Shown in pieces: positions 1 to 5,379 of a DNA stretch of 6,435 nt (positions are counted from its first letter, which is position 1; every line of letters starts with the position of its first letter). The DNA lies in contig CAAFRK010000231.1 in assembly GCA_900765235.1 (NCBI GenBank), positions 1 to 6,435 on the forward strand. The letters are read 5' to 3'. Below the pieces are notes generated by a model. It was not told the DNA's origin and did not search any database. It saw only the letters and a list, made by a program, of their open reading frames with translations. This stretch comes from an uncultured Veillonella sp. (lineage in GTDB: Bacteria; Bacillota_C; Negativicutes; Veillonellales; Veillonellaceae). Both the position numbers and the translations under genes were made by a program.

Positions 1-33
1 AATTATTATGCCTTATATATTCTATAGTTTTTT

Positions 34-63
34 TCGACCATTCATGATACCATAAAATATAAG
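34..63 (+). promoter_or_regulatory. Possible promoter of the GltS-family gene
   Basis: A weak -35-like hexamer TCGACC (34-39) lies 18 bp before a -10-like TATAAG (58-63), which would give a leader of about 24 bases. The gene's ribosome binding site AAGGAG (81-86) sits 7 bases before the ATG. The -35 matches the consensus at only 4 of 6 positions, so this is a tentative reading of an AT-rich leader. Confidence 0.3.
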
Positions 64-93
64 TTTTATTTTTTATTTTAAAGGAGTGATTTT

Positions 94-1341
94 ATGCCAC
101 TTATTGACTTAGCGTTAGTCAACGATGTATGGACCTTGAAACTGTCCATGATTCAAACTGTAGGCCTCGCTGTAATCACGTTATTCATTGGTACTTGGAT
201 TAACAAGCATTCCAAGTTCTTACAACGTATGTGTATGCCTGCACCAGCTGTAGGGGCTTTGCCATTTGCATTCTTAACTGCCATTCTTTCTTACTACAAG
301 ATTTTGAACATTACCTTTGAAGGTTCCCTACAAACATTCTTAATGCTTGCCTTCTTTACCACTATCGGTTTGATGGCTTCTTTGAAAGTCCTCAAAAAAG
401 GCGGTATCTTCATTATCTTCTTCTTCCTCGCTTGTGCAGTATGGATTGTTGTACAAAATACAGCAGGTATTATGATTGCTAAAGCTTTAGGTATTGAACC
501 AATCATCGGTATTATGGCTGGTTCCGTATCCATGATTGGTGGTCTTGGTACTGCTGGCGCCTTCGGCCCATATTACGAACAATTGCTTGGTATCCCTGGT
601 ACAGCATCAGCAGCGGTTGCAGCCGCAACATTCGGCATGGTAGCTGGTACAATTCTCGGTGCTCCTGTAGGTGAACGCATTATTAAAATGCACAAAGTTA
701 AAACACCTTACGAAAATCCTGAGTTAATGGAAGATGAAGGCATCGACATGATCGAAGATCACGTTGAAAGTGGTGGCAAACAATTTAATTCTCAAGACCT
801 TTTAACAATCTGTATGTGGATTGGCCTTGCATTAGGTATCGGTACTATCGTAAGTGCTGGTTTGTCTATCTTAACTCCACTACCTGCGTACATCGGCGCA
901 ATGATTTGTGCAGCTGTAATCCGTAACTTTGGTGATTTCACAAAAGCTTACAAAATCAACGATGCAGCTCTTGATGCAGTATCCAATGTAGCATTATCTC
1001 TATTCGTAACTATGGCTATCAATAGCTTGAAACTAGTTCAATTAATCGATCTTGCTTTACCACTTATTACAATCTTAGTTGCACAAATGGTACTTATCTG
1101 TGTATTTGCATACCTTATCTACTTCCTATTTGGTCGCAACTACGATGCAGTTATGCTTGGTTCTGGTGCCATCGGCTTCGGCTTAGGCGCTACACCAAAT
1201 GCATTGGTTAATATGTTATCCTTAGCAAGTAAACATGGTCCATCCCCTCGTGCATGGCTTGTAGTTTCCTTGGTAGGTGCATTCTTAATCGACTTTGCTA
1301 ATGCTTTCCTAATTACAACAATGGCTGGCATTCTTTACTAA
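94..1341 (+). CDS. gltS: Sodium/glutamate symporter family protein (GltS-like)
   Basis: Inner-membrane carrier of the ESS family (TC 2.A.27), whose known members import glutamate with sodium. The protein has 415 residues, close to E. coli GltS (about 400), and consists of roughly ten hydrophobic segments with a hydrophilic, acidic loop near residues 200-233. Family landmarks are MLAFFTTIGL (84-93), the first pore-loop glycine motif GGLGT (149-153), ATFGMVAGTILGAPVG (178-193), NVALSLFVTMA (298-308), the second pore-loop motif GFGLGATP (361-368) and VGAFLIDFANA (394-404). The ATG at 94 is supported by AAGGAG at 81-86. The histidines that I recall in the E. coli motifs GGHGT and GHCGFGLG are leucine (151) and alanine (359) here, so the substrate may not be glutamate. 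The gene stands alone and is followed directly by a terminator. Family assignment is firm; substrate is inferred. Confidence 0.9.
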   Translation: MPLIDLALVNDVWTLKLSMIQTVGLAVITLFIGTWINKHSKFLQRMCMPAPAVGALPFAFLTAILSYYKILNITFEGSLQTFLMLAFFTTIGLMASLKVLKKGGIFIIFFFLACAVWIVVQNTAGIMIAKALGIEPIIGIMAGSVSMIGGLGTAGAFGPYYEQLLGIPGTASAAVAAATFGMVAGTILGAPVGERIIKMHKVKTPYENPELMEDEGIDMIEDHVESGGKQFNSQDLLTICMWIGLALGIGTIVSAGLSILTPLPAYIGAMICAAVIRNFGDFTKAYKINDAALDAVSNVALSLFVTMAINSLKLVQLIDLALPLITILVAQMVLICVFAYLIYFLFGRNYDAVMLGSGAIGFGLGATPNALVNMLSLASKHGPSPRAWLVVSLVGAFLIDFANAFLITTMAGILY

Positions 1342-1370
1342 AAAAAAGGACCCATTCGGGTCCTTTTTTT
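1341..1370 (+). terminator. Rho-independent terminator of the GltS-family gene
   Basis: GGACCC (1348-1353) pairs with GGGTCC (1358-1363) around an ATTC loop. The stem is lengthened by seven A before it and seven T after it, giving 13 bp in all. It begins on the last base of the stop codon. The A and T runs on both sides mean it could also act on transcription from the right. Confidence 0.93.
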
Positions 1371-1373
1371 ATG

Positions 1374-1421
1374 AAAAGAGCTTATTAGAATGATATGTTA
1401 TCAATCTAATAAGCTCTTTTT
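1374..1421. terminator. Long bidirectional terminator between convergent genes
   Basis: A 16-bp perfect stem pairs 1374-1389 with 1405-1420 and starts AAAAGAGCTTATTAGA. Inside it, after one A-A mismatch, TGATA (1391-1395) pairs with TATCA (1399-1403) around a 3-base loop. The flanking A and T runs allow termination both ways. It lies 9 bases beyond the rsmA stop, so it is probably the terminator of the rnmV-rsmA operon and a second stop for the GltS-family transcript. Confidence 0.85.
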
Positions 1422-1429
1422 ACATTATT

Positions 1430-2284
1430 CTATTTAATTAAAGCCGCCCATGCATTGGCTATATCAGCAAACTCTTGAAGGGTAAAAGTCTCCCCTCTTC
1501 GTTGACCATCGATATTGGCTTTTGCTAATAGCTCTTCGATTCTATCTTTTGATAATCCCGTTGTTTTCATTGTATTAGCAAATGTTTTCCGTCGTTGCGC
1601 AAAACCAGCTTTCACAACCCGGAAGAATAGTTTCTCATCAATAACATCAACAGGAGGCTTGTCACGCAATACACAACGAATAACAGAGCTCGTTACAGCT
1701 GGAGCCGGTAAGAAAGATTTAGGCGGTACATCAAGTACAATATCAGGCTCAGTATAGTACTGTACAGCTACAGACAATGCACCATAATCCTTTGTACCTG
1801 GCTTAGCCACCATACGCAAGGCCACCTCTTTTTGCACCATTACAACAAGGCGTTCTATGGGTAATTTACTTTCCAATAGAGACATAATAATAGGTGTTGT
1901 AATATAGTATGGCAAATTAGCAACCACTTTAAATGGTTTATGGTTCATAATGGTTGGCACATCGAGTTTCAACACATCACCATGGACAATACGTACATTG
2001 TCATAAGAAGCCAAGGTAGTATCTAGAACCTCTAATAAGCGACGGTCTAACTCAATGGCCGTTACATCAGCACCACTTTGTGCTAACCCCTGTGTCAATG
2101 TGCCAATACCAGGACCTACCTCTAGTACAGGTTCACCAGGTGTCAATTCCGCAGCATGTACAATTTCGTCTACAATACCTCTCTTAATAAGAAAGTTCTG
2201 CCCTAATTTCTTACTCATTTTAATATCGAAGCGTTTACATATATAATGTACTACTTCAGGGCTTGCAATTACTGATTCTAACAT
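1430..2284 (-). CDS. rsmA: 16S rRNA (adenine(1518)-N6/adenine(1519)-N6)-dimethyltransferase RsmA/KsgA
   Basis: Cytoplasmic enzyme that uses S-adenosylmethionine to dimethylate two adjacent adenines in the 3'-terminal hairpin of 16S rRNA during late small-subunit assembly. Loss of the enzyme gives kasugamycin resistance in other bacteria. The protein has 284 residues, normal for the family. Visible motifs are KKLGQNFL (25-32), the SAM loop LEVGPGIGTLT (54-64), the acidic AIELD (76-80), GDVLKLD (102-108), the catalytic NLPYY (123-127), FLPAPAVTSSV (191-201) and the RNA-contacting FAQRRKTFAN (228-237). The ATG at 2284 is preceded by TAGGAGT, which sits inside the 13-base gap after rnmV, so the two genes are probably cotranscribed. 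The rnmV-rsmA pairing is the common order in Bacillota. All key residues are present. Confidence 0.97.
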   Translation of the reverse strand: MLESVIASPEVVHYICKRFDIKMSKKLGQNFLIKRGIVDEIVHAAELTPGEPVLEVGPGIGTLTQGLAQSGADVTAIELDRRLLEVLDTTLASYDNVRIVHGDVLKLDVPTIMNHKPFKVVANLPYYITTPIIMSLLESKLPIERLVVMVQKEVALRMVAKPGTKDYGALSVAVQYYTEPDIVLDVPPKSFLPAPAVTSSVIRCVLRDKPPVDVIDEKLFFRVVKAGFAQRRKTFANTMKTTGLSKDRIEELLAKANIDGQRRGETFTLQEFADIANAWAALIK

Positions 2285-2297
2285 CTTAACTCCTATT

Positions 2298-2825
2298 TTA
2301 ACTATTTACAGCCTCTTCAAAAGCATCTCGACTTATACCATAGTGATTTAAACGGTATAAAAACTGTTTCCCATTGCCATAACCAATTCCTAACTTAGCC
2401 CCAATAACCGCACGGCGAGCAGCACTATCAGGCATACCTGATAACCCATGACGAACTAGATCTACCATAGAAAATTCGTTAGATGATTCCAAGGATTCTA
2501 CATGTAATGTGGATAAAGCCTTTCTAATGGATTCTGGAGATGCTTGTTCTATGCCAATATCATCATTTGCAAACGCTTCATCACGAGGGACAAAAGCATG
2601 CTGTGCATTAGGGAATTTTTTTGTTAATACACGACGAATTCTCTCCCCTGCTGTATCAGGATCGGTTAATATGATAATACCTCGCTTTTCATAAGCTACA
2701 CGAATCATATCAATAACACCTTTACGAAGTGTAAAACCCTCTGTAGCAATACAGTCTGCTTCTACGGCTTGTGCAATACGTTGTATATCAGATTTTCCTT
2801 CTACTACGATGACTTGTTTAAGCAT
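2298..2825 (-). CDS. rnmV: Ribonuclease M5 (5S rRNA maturation)
   Basis: Toprim-family endonuclease that cuts both sides of the 5S rRNA precursor to give the mature ends; in Bacillus it works with ribosomal protein L18. The protein has 175 residues, near the usual 180-190. The N-terminal Toprim domain shows VVEGKSD (7-13) with catalytic Glu9, and LTDPDTAGERIRR (53-65) with the metal-binding DxD pair Asp55 and Asp57. These are followed by the M5-typical GIEQAS (91-96). The C-terminal part (about 115-170) matches the small helical domain usual in RNase M5. The start has a strong AAAGGAGG (plus-strand bases 2830-2837) only 4 bases from the ATG. It is the first gene of the operon with rsmA. Confusion with DnaG or topoisomerase is unlikely because of the short length and the neighbour. 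Confidence 0.95.
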   Translation of the reverse strand: MLKQVIVVEGKSDIQRIAQAVEADCIATEGFTLRKGVIDMIRVAYEKRGIIILTDPDTAGERIRRVLTKKFPNAQHAFVPRDEAFANDDIGIEQASPESIRKALSTLHVESLESSNEFSMVDLVRHGLSGMPDSAARRAVIGAKLGIGYGNGKQFLYRLNHYGISRDAFEEAVNS

Positions 2826-2850
2826 AGGTCCTCCTTTATTCTATTAGTAC

Positions 2851-2879
2851 ATTGTAACATATATATAACATTGCTTAAA
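2851..2879 (-). promoter_or_regulatory. Possible promoter of rnmV-rsmA
   Basis: On the minus strand a -10-like TACAAT (plus 2851-2856) follows, by 17 bp, a weak -35-like TTTAAG (plus 2874-2879). Transcription would begin near 2844, leaving a leader of about 19 bases that just includes the ribosome binding site. The -10 is good and the -35 is poor. Confidence 0.4.
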
Positions 2880-2899
2880 TACTTATAATCGAGTAGTAT
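2871..2899 (+). promoter_or_regulatory. Possible promoter of the LysR-type gene
   Basis: TTGCTT (2871-2876) and TAGTAT (2894-2899) are 17 bp apart and could be the -35 and -10. A perfect TATAAT at 2884-2889 is an alternative -10 but has no recognisable -35 at the right distance. Either reading starts transcription shortly before the AAAGGAGG at 2917-2924. Confidence 0.3.
2879..2899. promoter_or_regulatory. Candidate LysR-type operator (T-N11-A) in the divergent region
   Basis: ATACT (2879-2883) and AGTAT (2895-2899) are inverted copies separated by exactly 11 bases, the T-N11-A layout typical of LysR-family binding sites. The site overlaps the possible promoter signals of the LysR gene and lies just upstream of those for rnmV, so autoregulation by repression is plausible. 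Such short AT-rich palindromes also arise by chance. Confidence 0.35.
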
Positions 2900-2929
2900 A
2901 GGTAGTGTAATATATAAAAGGAGGCCATT

Positions 2930-3868
2930 ATGACCTTACAACAATTAAAGTATGTCACAACAATTGCAAATATAGGCAGTATTAGTGAAGCTGCTAAGAG
3001 ACTCTTCGTGTCTCAACCAAGTCTAACAAAGGCTATTAAGGAATTGGAAAAGGAAATGGGCATTACCATTTTCGACCGTACCAATAAAGGGATTACTGTT
3101 TCTAAAGAAGGGGAACGTTTCCTCGGCTATGCACGCCAAGTACTAGAGCAAGCCGCTTTATTGGAAGAGCAATATAAAAGCCAAAGCGGTGGTAAAAAAC
3201 AATTCTCTGTTTCTACGCAACATTACTCCTTTGCGGTTAACGCCTTTGTAGAGCTTTTAAAAGGCGCAGGCATCGATCAATATGATGTATCCTTACGAGA
3301 AACTCAAACCTATGAGATTATTGATGACGTAGCTCATATGAAGAGTGAGATTGGATTGCTCTATTATAATGATTTTAATAGACCTGTACTAGAGAAATTA
3401 ATTCACACTAATGAATTAACATTTACAGAGTTATTTACTGCACACCCACATATTTTCATAGGCAAAAACCATCCACTAGCTAATAAAAAGGTTGTATCTA
3501 TGGACGAATTAGAGGAATATCCATATATCTCCTTTGAGCAAGGCGATCACAACTCTTTCTATTTCTCTGAAGAAATTTTTAGTACCGTTGTACGACCAAA
3601 ACATATTCGTGTACGCGATAGAGCTTCCCTCTTTAGTTTATTGCTTGGTCTAGATGGATATACCGTATCTAGTGGTGTTATCGATGAAGAAGTAAATGGT
3701 GAGAATATTATCTCTGTTCCTCTCGCCGAAGAAGGTTTGATGCATATCGGTTACATTACCAATAACAAAATGCATCGCAGTCGTTTAGGACAAGAGTATA
3801 TTCAAGCCTTAGAACAGTATGTAGGCAACTACGGTAGACATATTAAACTACCTGAAACAAAAGAATAA
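2930..3868 (+). CDS. LysR-type regulator of the CpsY/MtaR/MetR group, probable methionine regulator
   Basis: Cytoplasmic DNA-binding regulator of 312 residues. The N-terminal winged helix-turn-helix (about 1-60) contains GSISEAAKRLFVSQPSLTKAI (16-36) and FDRTNKGITVSKEG (48-61). A linker helix (65-85) and a periplasmic-binding-protein-like sensor domain (about 92-300) follow. The sensor segments FSVSTQHYSFAVNAFVELLK (97-116), QTYEIIDDV, PHIFIGKNHPL, EQGDHNSFYFSEE and RASLFSLLLGLDGYT closely resemble streptococcal CpsY, MtaR and MetR as I remember them. Those proteins control methionine synthesis and uptake, and the streptococcal MetR responds to homocysteine. A methionine synthase-like gene lies downstream with a matching candidate operator, which supports that role. 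The start is fixed by AAAGGAGG (2917-2924) five bases before the ATG. The specific regulon is inferred. Confidence 0.9.
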   Translation: MTLQQLKYVTTIANIGSISEAAKRLFVSQPSLTKAIKELEKEMGITIFDRTNKGITVSKEGERFLGYARQVLEQAALLEEQYKSQSGGKKQFSVSTQHYSFAVNAFVELLKGAGIDQYDVSLRETQTYEIIDDVAHMKSEIGLLYYNDFNRPVLEKLIHTNELTFTELFTAHPHIFIGKNHPLANKKVVSMDELEEYPYISFEQGDHNSFYFSEEIFSTVVRPKHIRVRDRASLFSLLLGLDGYTVSSGVIDEEVNGENIISVPLAEEGLMHIGYITNNKMHRSRLGQEYIQALEQYVGNYGRHIKLPETKE

Positions 3869-3925
3869 TATTGTAGGATTCTTGATTATAGTTCAACTAC
3901 TCTACATAATAGTGTAACTTTAAAT

Positions 3926-4006
3926 AAAAGCACTCTCGATTTTGAACTGTACCTCGAAAAATTGTGTCCAATTTTTGGGGTGCAGTTCATTTAGAGAGTG
4001 CTTTTT
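3926..4006 (+). terminator. Terminator of the LysR-type gene, with an enlarged structured loop
   Basis: AAAAGCACTCTC (3926-3937) pairs perfectly over 12 bp with GAGAGTGCTTTT (3994-4005), and the T run extends to 4006. Instead of a short loop there are 56 bases, most of which fold into a second long stem (3943-3989). Removing that inner piece with one copy of its flanking TTT leaves a normal terminator with the 6-base loop GATTTA. The structure should still terminate because the inner hairpin brings the outer arms together. Confidence 0.85.
3943..3989. mobile_element. 47-bp palindromic relic resembling abutted IS3/IS150-type terminal repeats
   Basis: The element starts TGAACTGTACCTC and ends GGGGTGCAGTTCA. 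Read on the minus strand, the right arm begins TGAACTGCACCCC, continues with AAAAATTGGACAC, and resembles the ends of IS150-group elements as I remember them. The left arm matches the right for about 20 bases with only a few differences. Both sides carry TTT (3940-3942 and 3990-3992), which would fit a 3-bp target duplication typical of the IS3 family. There is no transposase, so it would be a deletion relic or a very small non-autonomous element. A purely structural origin as terminator stem cannot be excluded. Confidence 0.55.
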
Positions 4007-4138
4007 AATATATGTAGGGAATCTAACTGCTAACAACTAAACCAAAGAAAAGCATAGGATAAGATATACCACAACTGAGTTGATACTATATTAACTTTCA
4101 TATCTCGATATAACTGAAGCACAAAAATAACCCTCTGA

Positions 4139-4155
4139 TATAACTTAAAACTATA
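4139..4155. promoter_or_regulatory. Candidate Met-box (MetR/MtaR-type operator)
   Basis: The 17 bases TATAACTTAAAACTATA match the streptococcal Met-box TATAGTTT-N-AAACTATA, as recalled, at 14 of 16 informative positions; the right half-site is perfect. The centre (4147) is about 66 bp upstream of the predicted transcription start near 4213, the usual place for the recognition site of a LysR activator. The regulator encoded just upstream belongs to the group known for this box. Confidence 0.55.
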
Positions 4156-4161
4156 TACAAC

Positions 4162-4175
4162 ATCAATATATTGAT
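4162..4175. promoter_or_regulatory. Perfect 14-bp palindrome near the promoter
   Basis: ATCAATATATTGAT is its own reverse complement and is centred about 44 bp before the predicted start of transcription, between the Met-box-like site and the -35 region. This is where a LysR activator often makes its second, activating contact, although the sequence differs from the Met-box. It could instead be bound by another factor or be chance in AT-rich DNA. Confidence 0.3.
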
Positions 4176-4176
4176 A

Positions 4177-4206
4177 TTTTTATATATGCTCATCCTTAGT
4201 TATAAT
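4177..4206 (+). promoter_or_regulatory. Promoter of the metE-like/msrAB operon
   Basis: A perfect -10 TATAAT (4201-4206) predicts transcription from about 4213. The corresponding -35 (TTTTTA, 4177-4182, 18 bp away) matches only half the consensus, as expected for a promoter that depends on an activator. Confidence 0.5.
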
Positions 4207-4242
4207 AAACCTATCGAATCTATCGGTTTTACCGTTTATATA

Positions 4243-4248
4243 AGGAGG
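4243..4248 (+). promoter_or_regulatory. Ribosome binding site that sets the start of the metE-like gene
   Basis: AGGAGG lies 9 bases before the ATG at 4258. The reading frame is open further upstream to a TTG at 4171, but that extension has no ribosome binding site, runs through the promoter and adds 29 residues unlike the family. The ATG at 4258 is therefore the start. Confidence 0.9.
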
Positions 4249-4257
4249 ATTTTATTT

Positions 4258-5379
4258 ATGTCCAAACAATTAGCACCATTCCATTTTGATATCGTAGGTT
4301 CCTTCCTACGCCCAGCAGAATTAAAAGAAGCTCGTGAAGCTTTTACAAAAGGAAATATTACAAGAGAAGAGCTAACAGCTGTTGAAGATCGTCTTATTAC
4401 AGACCTCATTCAAAAACAAAAAGCTGCAGGTCTTCCTGTTATTACTGATGGTGAATTCCGCCGTGCATACTGGCACTTAGATTTCATGTGGGGATTCAAT
4501 GGCGTAAAAGAAATTGAACTTGAACACGGTTACAAATTCGTTGGTCAAGAAACAGCGCCAGGCTCCCTCGCCCTTACTGGTAAAATTACAGGTACTAACC
4601 ATCCATTTGTAGAACATTTCAAATTTATAAAACAATTTGAAGATGAACATACTACAGCTCGTCAAACAATTCCTGCGCCATCCCAATTCTTAGCTGAATT
4701 ATTCCGCGAAGATAATGGTATCACAACACGCTCCTTCTACCCTGATTTAGAAGAATTAATTCAAGACATTGCTGCTGCATACCGTCAAGTAATTAAAGAC
4801 CTCTATGAAGCAGGTTGCCGCAACATCCAATTTGATGATTGCACTTGGGGTATGTGCTGTGACCACGCTTACTGGACTGGTCGCCAAAAAGATAAAAGTG
4901 TTACTATTGAAGGCGAAACAGCTAAGTACCTACGCTTAAACAACTTAGCACTTGAAGGTCGGCCTCATGATTTAGCGTTCACAACGCATGTATGCCGTGG
5001 TAATTATAACTCTACTTGGGCTGCTAGTGGTGGTTATGAACCAGTTGCACCAATTCTATTCGCTAAAGAAAATGTAGATACATACTATCTAGAATTTGAT
5101 GATGACCGCTCTGGTGGCTTTGAACCATTGCGTGAAGTGTCTCCTAATAAAAAGGTCGTATTAGGTCTTATTACATCTAAACGTCCAGAATTAGAGGATA
5201 AAGAGGTTATCAAAGAACGTATTAAAGAAGCTACAAAATATATTCCACTCGATAGACTTTGCCTATCCCCTCAATGTGGCTTTGCATCTTGTGAAATCGG
5301 CAACCAATTGACCGAAGAGCAACAATGGGCTAAACTTGCATTAGTAAAAGAAATAGCTCATGAAGTTTGGGGTGATTAA
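4258..5379 (+). CDS. MetE-type homocysteine S-methyltransferase, short form (YxjG/YxjH-like, core MetE)
   Basis: Cytoplasmic enzyme of the cobalamin-independent methionine synthase family, expected to move a methyl group to homocysteine to make methionine. With 373 residues it corresponds only to the C-terminal catalytic barrel of MetE (about 750 residues) and resembles Bacillus YxjG/YxjH. Seen in order are FDIVGSFLRP (10-19), TDGEFRRAYWHLDF (63-76) and IQFDDCTWG (190-198) at the homocysteine side. The zinc ligands His244 and Cys246 (THVCRG), Glu279 (YYLEF) and Cys340 (LSPQCGF) are all present. The methyl donor is uncertain because the N-terminal half that helps bind methyl-tetrahydrofolate is missing, which is normal for this subgroup. 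The gene is preceded by a candidate Met-box and followed with no gap by msrAB, so it is likely the first gene of a methionine-responsive operon. Confidence 0.9.
   Translation: MSKQLAPFHFDIVGSFLRPAELKEAREAFTKGNITREELTAVEDRLITDLIQKQKAAGLPVITDGEFRRAYWHLDFMWGFNGVKEIELEHGYKFVGQETAPGSLALTGKITGTNHPFVEHFKFIKQFEDEHTTARQTIPAPSQFLAELFREDNGITTRSFYPDLEELIQDIAAAYRQVIKDLYEAGCRNIQFDDCTWGMCCDHAYWTGRQKDKSVTIEGETAKYLRLNNLALEGRPHDLAFTTHVCRGNYNSTWAASGGYEPVAPILFAKENVDTYYLEFDDDRSGGFEPLREVSPNKKVVLGLITSKRPELEDKEVIKERIKEATKYIPLDRLCLSPQCGFASCEIGNQLTEEQQWAKLALVKEIAHEVWGD

Larger units (their letters stand above)
3869..4257 (+). other. 389-base non-coding region between the LysR gene and the metE-like operon
   Basis: No credible gene is seen in any frame. 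From left to right it holds a short palindrome TAGTTCAACTA (3889-3899), the LysR terminator (3926-4006) with a nested IS-like palindrome, an unassigned AT-rich stretch (4007-4100), and GATATAACT repeated 30 bp apart (4107-4115 and 4137-4145). It then holds a Met-box-like palindrome (4139-4155), a second perfect palindrome (4162-4175), a promoter and a ribosome binding site. I see no S-box (SAM riboswitch), T-box or other structured leader; the predicted leader from about 4213 is too short for one. Confidence 0.8.

Noticed and set aside
1..93. Possible end of an upstream gene or a structured leader before the GltS-family gene.
   Set aside because: The stretch is very AT-rich with frequent stops and no stable stem; only weak promoter-like hexamers and the ribosome binding site can be seen.
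294..533. Antisense open frame within the GltS-family gene.
   Set aside because: Shadow of the real gene; the true protein has clear family motifs and the antisense product has none.
4030..4101. A 23-codon hydrophobic reading frame on the minus strand, beginning MKVNIVSTQLW.
   Set aside because: It has only a GAG as a weak ribosome binding signal, no promoter and no supporting context; short frames like this arise by chance.
4171..4257. A 29-residue N-terminal extension of the metE-like protein starting at TTG 4171.
   Set aside because: It has no ribosome binding site, overlaps the perfect -10 TATAAT, and is not part of the family; AGGAGG sits 9 bases before the ATG at 4258.
4007..4257. Possible SAM riboswitch (S-box) or T-box leader, as often found before yxjG/yxjH-type genes.
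   Set aside because: No conserved S-box or T-box segments or GC-rich helices are visible, and the predicted leader is only about 45 bases long.
4477..4686. Antisense open frame within the metE-like gene.
   Set aside because: No ribosome binding site or recognisable domain; it lies opposite well-conserved coding sequence.
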